50,071 nt of DNA from Bacteroides sp. (GCA_017472925.1 JAFUNS010000024.1:1-50071), one strand, 5' to 3'. Numbered from the stretch's first letter, positions 9,118-18,380 are shown. A program made the numbers and translations. The notes: generated by a model not told the origin, from the letters alone.

Positions 9118-9233
9118 ATGAGCAACAACGAAAACAACAACAAAACCATGTGGGGCAAGATTCTCCACGTAGTATCACCATTCTAACCGCTATCGCCACC
9201 ACTTTCGGTGTGACATCATGCATGGGGTTGTAG
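9118..9233 (+). pseudogene. Frameshifted smalltalk-type small protein
   Basis: The ATG at 9118 opens a frame reading MSNNENNNKTMWGKILHVV, which stops early at 9184-9186. The next frame continues from 9180 as ILTAIATTFGVTSCMGL and ends at TAG 9231-9233. Joined, the two halves look like the roughly 38-residue smalltalk protein of Bacteroides: a polar N-terminus, one hydrophobic stretch and a terminal TSCMG. A single missing base near 9174-9179 explains the break. In many genomes such a gene follows an HU-like DNA-binding protein gene and precedes an N-acetylmuramoyl-L-alanine amidase. Neither partner is present here, so this looks like a decayed remnant, unless the frameshift is a sequencing error. 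Confidence 0.72.
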
Positions 9234-9276
9234 AAAACACAAGAGAAGTTAAGTCTTCATAGTTTTACAAAAAAAT

Positions 9277-9312
9277 AGTGGATGCGTATCAAAAAATGCA
9301 CATCCACTTTTA
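9277..9312 (-). terminator. Terminator downstream of the GH43 gene
   Basis: An AGTGGATG/CATCCACT stem (9277-9284 with 9301-9308) is flanked by A-runs and T-runs, so it could work in both directions. On the minus strand it follows the GH43 stop; on the plus strand it follows the smalltalk remnant. The stem matches that of the hairpin at 49887-49922. Confidence 0.65.
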
Positions 9313-9335
9313 TTTAAGCGAGTAAGGTTACAAGC

Positions 9336-10682
9336 TTATTTGCTGAATTCCCACCAATCCAAATAGAAGAGGTTACGTTGCTGGAAGTCGCCTCCCTTGA
9401 ATACCAGGTAGAGGTCGTGTACACCCTTGGCGTTCTTTACAGAGGTGGAAAGTTCCTTGTACTCGCCTTTGGTGTTGCCTACCTTCAGCTTGCCAATCAT
9501 AGGACCGCTCTTGGAGTCGAGGTGCAGCTCAATGCTTCCGCCCATCAGGTGGACTGAGGCTGATGCCTTGAATGCCTTGGCACCCTTTCCGAAGTCTACG
9601 CCCTTGATCAAGATAAATTCGTCCTGATCGATATCGTACACCGTTTGGTTGGTGGCGTGGGTGTCATGGCCTCTGCGGGGCATGGTCTTCAAGCCGTATC
9701 CCCATGCGATGGTTTCGGCTTCTACCTTGCGATAGGGGTTCAACGGTTCTATTTGTTCCAGTTTGCAATCCTGGAAGTAGGGGAGCATTTGGATGGTGCC
9801 GTCTTCGTTGTACTGCATTTCGGCAGCTACAGCCGAGCGACGTTCGGCATGGCGACCGGTTTCCAGACGGAAGATATCGTAACACAAGCCGAAGCAATAC
9901 GACTTGCCCTTATAGTCGATGATACCGGGGTGATTGCCTCGTGTGCGTGGGGTGTGGTCCATGATATGGCCTTTATATTCCCACGGGCCGGTAGGCTTGT
10001 CGCTCATGGCATAGCCGATACCTTCGGGGCAACAAGTGGAGGCGAAAGCCAGATAATACTTGCCGTTGCGCTTGTAAATCCATGGACCTTCCTGATAGTC
10101 CTGAATCTTGGGCATCTTCACAATCTCACCGCTATACGAAATCATGTCCTCATTCAGCTTTACATAGTAGAGGTCGGGATTTCCCCAATACATGTAGGCT
10201 TGTCCGTCATCATCTATCATCACACTGGGGTCGATGTCGTTCCAATGCTCATGTTGCCAAACGATGGGCTTTCCGAGAGGGTCTTTGAAAGGGCCATAGG
10301 GAGAATCGGCCACCAATACACCGATACCGTTTCCATGAATGGGGCAATACATGTACCATTTTCCGTTGCGTTCGATGACTTGTTCGGCCCAAGCGCCGTT
10401 ATTGCCTTTGTACCATTTGAAGTTCTTCAGGGAGGCTACCGCACCATGGTCTTGCCAGTTCACCATATCGGTAGAGGTGTAGAGCAACCAGTCCTGCATG
10501 TTGAAGCCTTCGGAATTGTCTTCATCGTGGGTGGTGTACAGGTAGATGGTGTCATTGTGCACAAACGGGGCAGGGTCGGCCGTGTACTTGGTTTGAATGA
10601 TGGGCATGTTGATTTCCTGAGCATTGGCCATGAGGCAACATGCTCCTACCATGATTGCAAAGAATGTTCTTTTTACTGACAT
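9336..10682 (-). CDS. Glycoside hydrolase family 43 with C-terminal CBM6-like domain
   Basis: This is a secreted five-bladed propeller glycosidase of family GH43, whose members are beta-xylosidases or alpha-arabinofuranosidases acting on plant hemicellulose. The signal peptide ends near MANAQ (residue 22). The catalytic triad is visible: the base Asp in TADPAPF (D36), the pKa modulator in NDIDPSV (D151), and the acid Glu in YQEGPWIY (E198). From about residue 318 (YRKVEAETIAWGYG) to the end is a CBM6-like beta-sandwich, normal for this architecture. Full length at 448 aa. It follows the GH31 gene on the same strand with a palindromic repeat between them. Substrate specificity cannot be fixed from sequence. 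Confidence 0.9.
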   Translation of the reverse strand: MSVKRTFFAIMVGACCLMANAQEINMPIIQTKYTADPAPFVHNDTIYLYTTHDEDNSEGFNMQDWLLYTSTDMVNWQDHGAVASLKNFKWYKGNNGAWAEQVIERNGKWYMYCPIHGNGIGVLVADSPYGPFKDPLGKPIVWQHEHWNDIDPSVMIDDDGQAYMYWGNPDLYYVKLNEDMISYSGEIVKMPKIQDYQEGPWIYKRNGKYYLAFASTCCPEGIGYAMSDKPTGPWEYKGHIMDHTPRTRGNHPGIIDYKGKSYCFGLCYDIFRLETGRHAERRSAVAAEMQYNEDGTIQMLPYFQDCKLEQIEPLNPYRKVEAETIAWGYGLKTMPRRGHDTHATNQTVYDIDQDEFILIKGVDFGKGAKAFKASASVHLMGGSIELHLDSKSGPMIGKLKVGNTKGEYKELSTSVKNAKGVHDLYLVFKGGDFQQRNLFYLDWWEFSK

Positions 10683-10714
10683 AATAGTTAAAGTTTATGG
10701 GTTTAAGATAATGT

Positions 10715-10795
10715 CTTGTCATTCTGAGCGTAGCGAAGAATCTGTAAATGTAAAGTGATAGTAAACAGATCCTTCGCTTTGCTTAGGATGACAAG
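10715..10795. repeat. Dispersed palindromic repeat, copy 2
   Basis: Arms of 30 nt at 10715-10744 and 10766-10795 (25 of 30 complementary) enclose a 21-nt loop. The core is the same as in the copy at 4267-4346. It sits in the 122-bp gap between GH31 and GH43, where it may end or weaken transcription from the upstream gene into the downstream one. Confidence 0.85.
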
Positions 10796-10804
10796 GGGGA
10801 TGTT

Positions 10805-13225
10805 CTATAAAATGATTTCTTCACCGTTATATTCCACCGTCTTGATACCTTCCTGACCGGCAATGCGAACATTGAACTTGCGTTGCTTGAGCATGTCCGG
10901 ATATTGGCCTTCCTGCTTGCCGATGGTGAGTTGCTTCTTCTGGTTGTCCCAAGTGAAACGGATAGTGGCATATTGGCCTTTTTCGTAATTGTAATTGTCG
11001 CCTTCGTCTTCGTAAAGGGTGAAGGTGGCATCAGCGCCCGGATAAACGATGATATCCAGATTGTCCCACTTGCGCTCTTCGGCATATTGCACTACGGGAG
11101 CCAAAGGCAGAATGCTACCGGCACGTACAAACATCGGACCTTGGTCAAAGGTGGTTTCGATGGTGACATCTTGTCCGCCACGATAATACTTTTCTGTCCA
11201 ATAGTCGTACCATCCGCAACCCTTCGGCAAATACTTGGTAGTTGTCTTGCCTTGTGTGAAGTCTACATTAGCCAACGGACTTTCCTTGGCTTCTTTCTTG
11301 TCCCATCCGCTATATGCATCTTCGCGCACGATTTTTTCTTCGGTGTATTGCGGAGCAACGATAGGAGTGGCCAGGATGCTTCGTCCGAAGAGGAATTCAT
11401 CGTTCATGTCCCACACGCGCTTATCATTCGGGAAGTCGTATACCAACGCACGCAGGTAGCTTTCGTCGTTGTCGGTCACTTGCCATGCGGTGCTATATAA
11501 ATAAGGTAAGAATTGGTAACGCAAGCGGATGGACTTTTCGATGGCATCGAATACGGGTTCACCCTTTTTACCGAACTGATAGATTTCTCTTGGTGCATCG
11601 GCGCCGTGGCTACGGAATACAGGACAGAAGAGGGCGTATTGCATCCAACGTACATAGAGTTCCTGGAACTGGATGTTCTTAGGAGCCGAACCGCCTCCTT
11701 TGGTGTTATAAGAACCGCAGAAGAATCCACCTATATCGGTATTGAAGTTAGGACATCCGGTCATGGTGTAGTTCAAGCCCAGAGGAATCTGCTTGCGGAG
11801 CATGTCCCATGAAGAACCTACGTCGCCACTCCAAAGTCCGGAACCATAGCGTTGCTGACCGGCAAAAGCCGAACGTGTCATGATGAACACACGCTTGTCG
11901 CTGGAGTGTGCACGGAGCTTGTCGTGTACACCACTTACCGATGCCAATGGGAAGGCATTACGATAGCGTCGCCAAGTACCGTCACCGGCCGGTTGGTCGT
12001 ATTCCGAATCCTTGCTATCAAAATAGTCAGGGTCGGTAGAATCCATCCACCAGGCATCGATATCATAATCCACCAGTTTCTTCAGGTTCTTCCAATAAAT
12101 GTCACGTGCTTCGGGGCTGAGTGCATCGTATACACGTACACCACTGGGGTATTCCATGATAGGAGGCCATACGTGCGAAATACCGCTTTGTGGCCAGGTG
12201 GAAATGTTGTATAATAATCCTTTCTTTTCCAATTCCTTGAAGGCGAGTGTATGAGGACCGAAACTTGCCCATATACTGATCATGAGGTGTGCATTCTGGC
12301 GATGTACTTCCTTGACCATTCTTTCTCCACGATGATAGGCTTCGGCCAGGAAGTCCATGGCATTCCAAAGGTAGTTGTTGCCCCAATATTGCCAGTCCTG
12401 GATGATACCATCCAAAGGCACATTGTTTGCACGGTGCCAATTCACCACTTCGAGCAATTCCTGAGGAGTCTTATAGCGCTCGCGGCATTGCCAATAGCCG
12501 AATGTCCACAAGGGGAACATGGGCACTTTACCACTGAGCGTACGCATCTGAGCGTTTACACCATCGGCCGAGCCTCCCCACATGAAGTAGTAATCGATGG
12601 CATCGCCCACTTCGGCAGAGAATTTCATGCCGTTGGCATCGTCAATAAAATCGGCACGTGAGTAGTTGTCCCAAAAGAGACCCCAACCCTTCAGCGACTG
12701 GATAACGTATTGATAGTCTTGAAGATTGGATTGCTCCATCATCTTATGGGTAGAGTTGCGTCGGTTCATCTTACCGTCCTGGATAGCACCCAAACCATAG
12801 ATAGGTTCGTTCTTATCCAATTGATAAACCACGGTGGTACGATAACTACCTTTATCAGGACCTGTGGTACGTTCTTCAAATCCGTATGATTTTTCTTTCA
12901 ACAAATTCTTTCCTTTAGAAAGGAATTGCACCAAACCCGTACGCTTGTCGATGGTTACGGTGAGTGCTTGACTGGTCATCGTGGTTTTGTTTCCTGCGTC
13001 CTTTACCTTGATATCCAGTCCGTCTTGAGGAGCCAAGGTAACTACCAGGCTTGCTCTCTCGGGAGCTTTTGCATCGGAGGGGAATTTGACTACCCGTACT
13101 ATTTCGGGCGAATAGAAAGTGACTTGTGTGGTTGTACCGTTTGCTTTTACCTCTTGGGTATTCTGTGCCTGGATGCCGGTAACAAAAGCTATCAGGCAGA
13201 AGAATGCGAACATGCAGTTTCTCAT
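10805..13225 (-). CDS. Glycoside hydrolase family 31 (alpha-xylosidase or alpha-glucosidase)
   Basis: This is an exported GH31 retaining alpha-glycosidase of 806 aa, resembling bacterial alpha-xylosidases. A signal peptide ends near GIQAQ (residue 21). An N-terminal beta-sandwich domain occupies about 25-220, followed by the barrel with PLWTFGYWQCRERY. The nucleophile is expected at D395 in AWWMDSTDPD and the acid/base at D468 in WSGDVGSSWD. A C-terminal domain of the DUF5110 type carries LPLAPVVQY and TLYEDEGDNYNYEKG. A full promoter is visible: -33 TTTG at 13294-13291 and -7 TACTTTTG at 13271-13264, 19 bp apart. GH43 lies downstream on the same strand, suggesting joint hemicellulose side-chain removal. 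Confidence 0.92.
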   Translation of the reverse strand: MRNCMFAFFCLIAFVTGIQAQNTQEVKANGTTTQVTFYSPEIVRVVKFPSDAKAPERASLVVTLAPQDGLDIKVKDAGNKTTMTSQALTVTIDKRTGLVQFLSKGKNLLKEKSYGFEERTTGPDKGSYRTTVVYQLDKNEPIYGLGAIQDGKMNRRNSTHKMMEQSNLQDYQYVIQSLKGWGLFWDNYSRADFIDDANGMKFSAEVGDAIDYYFMWGGSADGVNAQMRTLSGKVPMFPLWTFGYWQCRERYKTPQELLEVVNWHRANNVPLDGIIQDWQYWGNNYLWNAMDFLAEAYHRGERMVKEVHRQNAHLMISIWASFGPHTLAFKELEKKGLLYNISTWPQSGISHVWPPIMEYPSGVRVYDALSPEARDIYWKNLKKLVDYDIDAWWMDSTDPDYFDSKDSEYDQPAGDGTWRRYRNAFPLASVSGVHDKLRAHSSDKRVFIMTRSAFAGQQRYGSGLWSGDVGSSWDMLRKQIPLGLNYTMTGCPNFNTDIGGFFCGSYNTKGGGSAPKNIQFQELYVRWMQYALFCPVFRSHGADAPREIYQFGKKGEPVFDAIEKSIRLRYQFLPYLYSTAWQVTDNDESYLRALVYDFPNDKRVWDMNDEFLFGRSILATPIVAPQYTEEKIVREDAYSGWDKKEAKESPLANVDFTQGKTTTKYLPKGCGWYDYWTEKYYRGGQDVTIETTFDQGPMFVRAGSILPLAPVVQYAEERKWDNLDIIVYPGADATFTLYEDEGDNYNYEKGQYATIRFTWDNQKKQLTIGKQEGQYPDMLKQRKFNVRIAGQEGIKTVEYNGEEIIL

Positions 13226-13263
13226 GGAGATTATTGTTTAAATGGTTTAGATATATTTATCTG

Positions 13264-13294
13264 CAAAAGTATAATAAAAAATGGAAAAAACAAA
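13264..13294 (-). promoter_or_regulatory. GH31 promoter
   Basis: On the minus strand TTTG (13294-13291) and TACTTTTG (13271-13264) are separated by 19 bp, an ideal Bacteroidetes sigma-ABfr pattern. The leader is about 30 nt. Confidence 0.7.
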
Positions 13295-13335
13295 TATTCC
13301 TTCCATAGGTGTTCGTATAATCCAACGTTTTTGAT

Positions 13336-13343
13336 TAATTTTG
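13336..13343 (+). promoter_or_regulatory. PBP1A promoter -7 box
   Basis: TAATTTTG matches TAnnTTTG, with TTCG (13312-13315) as a weak -33 box 20 bp upstream. It is back to back with the GH31 promoter and gives a leader of about 15 nt. Confidence 0.55.
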
Positions 13344-13365
13344 CACCATTGTTTATTAGCGCATT

Positions 13366-15699
13366 ATGAGAAAGACATTCATATTCATACTTTGGACAAT
13401 CTTGATTGTTGTCTTGTTGGGTGTAGCGGGCATATTCCATGCCATTTCAAAAGGTTGGATAGGTTATGTGCCGCCCATTGAAGAATTGGAAAACCCGAAC
13501 TTGAAATTTGCCACACAGGTTATTTCGGACGATGGGGTAACACTGGGTACTTATTCGTTGAGTAAGGAAAACCGCTTGTATGTGGGCTATAATGACCTTT
13601 CTCCCAATATTATCAATGCCTTGATTGCTACCGAAGACGAGCGCTTTCACGAACACTCGGGTATCGATGCTCGTGCTTTGTTGCGTGCCATTATCAAGCG
13701 TGGAGTGATGATGCAAGCCAGTGCCGGGGGGGGGAGTACCATTACCCAACAGTTGGCCAAGCAATTCTATTCAGAGAAGGCCGGAAGCGTATTCGAGCGT
13801 TTGATGCAGAAGCCCATTGAGTGGGTGATTGCCGTAAAGCTTGAACGCTATTATACGAAGGAAGAAATCCTGACCATGTACCTCAATAAGTTCGATTTCT
13901 TGAACAATGCGGTAGGAATTAAGAATGCATCGAATACTTATTTCTCTAAAGAGCCGAAGGATTTGAGTGTAACAGAAGCCGCTACTTTGGTGGGTATGTG
14001 TAAGAATCCGTCTTATTTCAATCCGCGTAGATTCAATGAACGTACCCGCGAGCGTCGTAATGTGGTAATCGGACAGATGGAGAGAGCAGGGCATCTTACT
14101 TCGGCCGAAGCGGAAGCTTTGAAAAAGGAACCGTTGGTGTTGAAGTATCGTAAGGTAGACCACAAGGAAGGTCCCGCTCCATATTTCCGTGAATATCTGC
14201 GTGATATATTGAGAGCCGAGAAACCGGTGAAAAGCGAATATCGCGGATGGCAGATGCAGGAATACTACGAAGACTCCCTGGCTTGGGAAACCGACCCGCT
14301 TTATGGATGGTGCGCCAAGAACAAGAAGAAGGACGGAAGCAACTATAACCTCTATACTGATGGTTTGAAAATCTATACCACCATTGATTCGCGCATGCAA
14401 CGCTATGCCGAAGAGGCCGTACAAGAGCATGTAGCAGAATATCTGCAACCTCGTTTCTTCAAGGCAAAGGCCAAGAAGAAAACCGCTCCGTTTACCAGTG
14501 AACTGACTCCTGAAGAGGTAAAGACCATCATGGATAGAGCCATGCGTCAAACCGACCGCTATCGGGAAATGAAGAAAGCGGGTGCATCGGAAACCGAAAT
14601 CCGCAAGGCATTCGATACTCCTGTTGAAATGACCGTATTCAGCTATCAAGGCGATAAGGATACCATCATGAGCCCGATGGATTCACTTCGATACTACAAG
14701 CACTTCCTCCGTACAGGTTTCATGTCGATGGACCCGATTACAGGTTATGTAAAGGCGTATGTAGGTGGACCTAACTTCAACTATTTCCAATACGATATGG
14801 CCATGAAGGGTCGCCGTCAGGTAGGTTCTACCGTTAAGCCTTATCTGTATACTTTGGCCATGGAAAACGGTTTCTCGCCTTGCGACCAAATGCGCCATGT
14901 AGAACAAACATTGATTGATGAAAACGGAAAAGCATGGAGCCCTCGTAATGCAAGTGCCAAGCGTTATGGTGAAATGGTAACCATTAAGTGGGGATTGGCA
15001 AACTCTGATAACTGGGTAACCGCTTATCTGATGAGTAAACTAAGCCCGTATCAGTTGGTGCGCTTGATTCATTCCTTTGGTGTGAAGAACCAACAGATAG
15101 ACCCGGTGGTATCTATTTGTTTGGGACCTTGTGAAATCTCTGTAGGTGAAATGGTGAGTGCCTATACGGCTTTTGCCAATAAGGGTATCCGTACGGCTCC
15201 TCTCTTTGTCTCACGCATCGAAGATAATGAAGGAAATGTCTTGGCCGATTTTACTCCTCACATGGAAGAAGTAATCAGCGAAGAAAGTGTGTACAAGATG
15301 CTCATTATGCTTCGTGCCGTAATCAACGAAGGTACAGGTGGACGTGTGCGCCGTGTGTATGGCATTACCGCTGATATGGGTGGAAAGACAGGTACTACCA
15401 ACAATAACTCCGACGGATGGTTTATGGGCTTTACTCCCACATTGGTATCGGGTGCATGGGTAGGTGGTGAAGAACGTGATATCCACTTCGATAACATGAC
15501 TGATGGTCAAGGAGCGGCTATGGCATTGCCTATCTGGGGACTTTATATGAAGAAAGTATATGCCGATAAGTCATTGGGCTATTCTCAGGAAGATGAGTTT
15601 GATATACCCGAAGGATTTGACCCATGCAAGGATATCTTGGATAGCGATGAAGCACCGGCTATTGAAGAGAATGAAGGCTTGGACAATTTGTTTGAATAA
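13366..15699 (+). CDS. Penicillin-binding protein 1A (class A bifunctional PBP)
   Basis: This class A PBP polymerises glycan strands and cross-links their peptides in the periplasm. One N-terminal membrane segment (residues 5-26) anchors it. The GT51 glycosyltransferase domain (about 50-250) has IATEDERFHEHSGID with the catalytic Glu90, and GGSTITQQLAKQFYS. The transpeptidase domain (about 430-740) has GSTVK with nucleophile Ser488, an SDN motif in ANSDNWV, and KTGTTNNNSDGW. At 777 aa it is normal length, and the acidic C-terminal tail (EAPAIEENEGLDNLFE) is common in Bacteroides. It is apparently transcribed alone, ending at the hairpin at 15720-15752. Confidence 0.95.
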   Translation: MRKTFIFILWTILIVVLLGVAGIFHAISKGWIGYVPPIEELENPNLKFATQVISDDGVTLGTYSLSKENRLYVGYNDLSPNIINALIATEDERFHEHSGIDARALLRAIIKRGVMMQASAGGGSTITQQLAKQFYSEKAGSVFERLMQKPIEWVIAVKLERYYTKEEILTMYLNKFDFLNNAVGIKNASNTYFSKEPKDLSVTEAATLVGMCKNPSYFNPRRFNERTRERRNVVIGQMERAGHLTSAEAEALKKEPLVLKYRKVDHKEGPAPYFREYLRDILRAEKPVKSEYRGWQMQEYYEDSLAWETDPLYGWCAKNKKKDGSNYNLYTDGLKIYTTIDSRMQRYAEEAVQEHVAEYLQPRFFKAKAKKKTAPFTSELTPEEVKTIMDRAMRQTDRYREMKKAGASETEIRKAFDTPVEMTVFSYQGDKDTIMSPMDSLRYYKHFLRTGFMSMDPITGYVKAYVGGPNFNYFQYDMAMKGRRQVGSTVKPYLYTLAMENGFSPCDQMRHVEQTLIDENGKAWSPRNASAKRYGEMVTIKWGLANSDNWVTAYLMSKLSPYQLVRLIHSFGVKNQQIDPVVSICLGPCEISVGEMVSAYTAFANKGIRTAPLFVSRIEDNEGNVLADFTPHMEEVISEESVYKMLIMLRAVINEGTGGRVRRVYGITADMGGKTGTTNNNSDGWFMGFTPTLVSGAWVGGEERDIHFDNMTDGQGAAMALPIWGLYMKKVYADKSLGYSQEDEFDIPEGFDPCKDILDSDEAPAIEENEGLDNLFE

Positions 15700-15719
15700 T
15701 CAATTGGATAGTTAGATAA

Positions 15720-15752
15720 AAGCGTCGTTTTACATAGTGTAAAGCGACGCTT
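15720..15752 (+). terminator. Terminator after PBP1A
   Basis: A perfect stem (AAGCGTCG and its complement, extended by TTTTACA/TGTAAAG) with a 3-nt loop lies 20 bp after the stop. It also lies just beyond the DUF4298 stop and may serve both directions. Confidence 0.8.
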
Positions 15753-15760
15753 GTTGTTTG

Positions 15761-16042
15761 TTAGAATGATGAATTATATATTTGCCAATCGGCAAGTAGA
15801 TTCCAGATAGCATCTTCGGAAAGCACACCTCGTTTCAAGTCCTTGGGAAGGAGTCCGGCTTCGTCATCGGCAAAGTCCTGTTTCCATGTATCGCTACCAT
15901 AATAATCCGATAGGATATCGATAGCACGTTGAGTTTCTTCATACTCAATGGATGTAATGCATTCTTTTGAAACAGCTACCCAAGCCTTGTCAAGCAGCTG
16001 TTCCATCTTTTGGATGCGTTCTATTTGTTCCTTTTGCTTCAT
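15761..16042 (-). CDS. DUF4298 family small protein
   Basis: This is a 93-residue cytosolic protein of the DUF4298 family, for which no function is known. The family hallmarks are the N-terminal helix ERIQKMEQLLDKAW, then DILSDYYGSDTWKQDFADDE and LPKDLKRGVLSEDAIWNLLAD. It is strongly helical and acidic. It starts 7 bp after the GH3 stop on the same strand, so it is probably co-transcribed with the HPPK-like and GH3 genes. Confidence 0.85.
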   Translation of the reverse strand: MKQKEQIERIQKMEQLLDKAWVAVSKECITSIEYEETQRAIDILSDYYGSDTWKQDFADDEAGLLPKDLKRGVLSEDAIWNLLADWQIYNSSF

Positions 16043-16049
16043 TCTATCT

Positions 16050-18380
16050 TTATTTTATCACACTTTCCGAGAAATAGAAGTCGCGGAGAGGCTTCACTAC
16101 CTTTTCTCCTTGCAAGCGAATGTTTTCACTCAGACGGATATCTTCGGAAGAGGCACCAATCTTGAGCGTAAATTCACCCGGAGCGATGTTCCATTGGCGT
16201 TGGCCTTCGTTGCTATAATAACCGAATTGTTCAATATACATCTTGACTTCCACTTCCTTGGATTCACCTGGAGCCAACTTAATTCTTGCAAATCCTTGAA
16301 GTTGTATGGGGCGGATATTCGGATTGTTATCAGCCGGTGACAAGTATACTTGGGCAATTTCATCCGCTTCTACCGTTCCTGTGTTTTTGACTTGGAAGGA
16401 GAGGGTGATTGCTTCGTCGTTGGTGTTTGCTTCTTGGTTAATCTTCAGGTCGCTATATTCAAAGGTAGTATAGCTTACACCGTATCCGAAAGGCCAGGCT
16501 ACACGGGCATCTTTTTCGGCTGAATAATTATAGCAAAGCGGTTCGTATACTTCCTGGTTAGGATAGCTTACCGATAATTTGCCTGATGGTGATACATGGC
16601 CATAAAGGATATCGGCTACGGCATTACCCCCTTCTTCGCCCGGATACCAGGCCTGGATAACGGCGGCACATCGTTCGGCAATGCCCGATACCACTTGTGC
16701 GCGTCCGCCGAACATAACCAACACCACGGGTTTTCCGGTTGCCAACAATTCTTCGATGTAGGCTTCTTGCTTACCGGGCAGGCGCAATCCTTGACGGTCG
16801 CGGTTCTCTCCACAAAGCATCACGTTTTCACCCATTGCGGCAATGATTACATCGCTTTGAAGGGCCATGCGTAGGGCTTCCTGCTTGTCGGCCTTTTCAC
16901 CCGAATCCACCTTGCGATGGAGGAGGTTGTATTCCCATGCACGTTCGTCACCACTTTCAGTATACTTGGTTTCAATTTCTTCTGTCCAATCACATCCACG
17001 TGAATAAAGTAGGTTGGTTCCTTCGGGCTTGCGCGATGTCATCCCTTCGAGTAGTTTTACGATGTGAGGATTGTCCACTACATCGGTCACTTGTTTCCAG
17101 AAATAATACATGGCGGGAAAGGTATAGTCGCCACACATGGCCCACATGGAGTTGGCATTAGGACCTGTCAACAGTATGTTCTTGGCATTTTTCAATGGAA
17201 GGATACCGTTGTTTTCCAACAATACCACCGATTGAGTAGCTATATCGTAAGCCGTCTGGCGTTCTTCGGGGGTATCCAGTGTTACCGGTTCCTTGCTATA
17301 TAAATATGGGTTCTTATCGAATAGTCCTGCTTGATATTTGTAGCGGAGTACATTCTTTACGGCCCGTTCAACCACTTCGGGTTTTACCAAACCTTGTTCC
17401 ATGGCCTCAGGCAGATACTGATAATTGGCGCCAAATGGGAAATCCACATCATTACCACCCTTGATAGCTGCTGCGGCCTTTTGAATGGCATTCTCGTAAC
17501 CGGGCAATTGGTCAATGGCGGTATAGTCGCTCACCACCATGCCGTCAAAGCCTACATAATCGCGTAAGATATCTTGAAGGATATAGCTGTTTTCCACACA
17601 ATTGGTTCCATGTACGGCATGATATCCCGGCATAATGGCCTTGCTACCTGCCAAACGTATCATGGTTTCGTGAGGCAAAAGGATTTCTTCCATCATTTCC
17701 TTTTCGTCGGCATTTCCACCGCCACCATATCCCAGGTAATGCTTCGAACAGGCGCCCACACCTTTAGTCAGATCACCTTGTTGTAATCCCTTTACGAAAG
17801 CGGTACCCATAATCGCCGACAGATATCCATCTTCACCATACGATTCTTCCAAACGGTTAAAACTAGGTACTCTACATACATCCACCATAGGTGAAAGCGA
17901 CAATATGCCACCCATTTTACGCAAGGCAATACCTGTTTGTAAAGTCTTCAGCTCGGCCAATTCGGGGTTGAACGAACAAGCTTGACCTATTTGTTGCGGA
18001 TAAATGGTAGCTCCAGGGGTATTGATACCTGTTAGTACTTCTTCGTGAAAGAGTGCGGGAATGCCATTGGGGGTGTGGTTCATCAACCATTCCTGGACAA
18101 TAGCCACTTGTTGGCGTAGCAAGTTGGCATCCGTAATCTTCTGACTGGCATATTGCGAGAAATGTCCGATGCCATAAGGTATCAGTTCTTTACATTTTAA
18201 AGTGTCCAAGTTACCTAAACTATCGAACAATTCATGCATATAGCAACTTCTTAATTGAGCGATTCGCTCTTCCATAGGCATCTTTTTATAAAGGTCATTT
18301 ACCTTACTATCCATGTCCGATAGGGGCTGGCTACAACTTGTCATCATGGCAATGGTACCCATAATCAATACTTTTTTCAT
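16050..18380 (-). CDS. Glycoside hydrolase family 3 beta-glycosidase (lipoprotein)
   Basis: This is a GH3 enzyme of 776 aa, probably a beta-glucosidase or beta-xylosidase releasing sugars from oligosaccharides in the periplasm or at the outer membrane. The signal ends in MMTSC (Cys16), predicting lipidation. The N-terminal barrel carries KHYLGYG and the nucleophile Asp in GMVVSDYTAI (D285). The alpha/beta sandwich domain starts near ILLTGPNANS, and the C-terminal fibronectin III-like domain starts near ITLSFQVKNTG. Full length and intact. It sits between an HPPK-like gene and DUF4298 with gaps of 19 and 7 bp, an operon-like order with no obvious shared pathway. No SusC/SusD pair is adjacent. 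Confidence 0.93.
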   Translation of the reverse strand: MKKVLIMGTIAMMTSCSQPLSDMDSKVNDLYKKMPMEERIAQLRSCYMHELFDSLGNLDTLKCKELIPYGIGHFSQYASQKITDANLLRQQVAIVQEWLMNHTPNGIPALFHEEVLTGINTPGATIYPQQIGQACSFNPELAELKTLQTGIALRKMGGILSLSPMVDVCRVPSFNRLEESYGEDGYLSAIMGTAFVKGLQQGDLTKGVGACSKHYLGYGGGGNADEKEMMEEILLPHETMIRLAGSKAIMPGYHAVHGTNCVENSYILQDILRDYVGFDGMVVSDYTAIDQLPGYENAIQKAAAAIKGGNDVDFPFGANYQYLPEAMEQGLVKPEVVERAVKNVLRYKYQAGLFDKNPYLYSKEPVTLDTPEERQTAYDIATQSVVLLENNGILPLKNAKNILLTGPNANSMWAMCGDYTFPAMYYFWKQVTDVVDNPHIVKLLEGMTSRKPEGTNLLYSRGCDWTEEIETKYTESGDERAWEYNLLHRKVDSGEKADKQEALRMALQSDVIIAAMGENVMLCGENRDRQGLRLPGKQEAYIEELLATGKPVVLVMFGGRAQVVSGIAERCAAVIQAWYPGEEGGNAVADILYGHVSPSGKLSVSYPNQEVYEPLCYNYSAEKDARVAWPFGYGVSYTTFEYSDLKINQEANTNDEAITLSFQVKNTGTVEADEIAQVYLSPADNNPNIRPIQLQGFARIKLAPGESKEVEVKMYIEQFGYYSNEGQRQWNIAPGEFTLKIGASSEDIRLSENIRLQGEKVVKPLRDFYFSESVIK

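Noticed and set aside
9645-10679. 344-codon frame opposite the GH43 gene
   Set aside because: It is antisense to a clear GH43 with intact catalytic residues; long antisense frames are common over GC-richer coding DNA.
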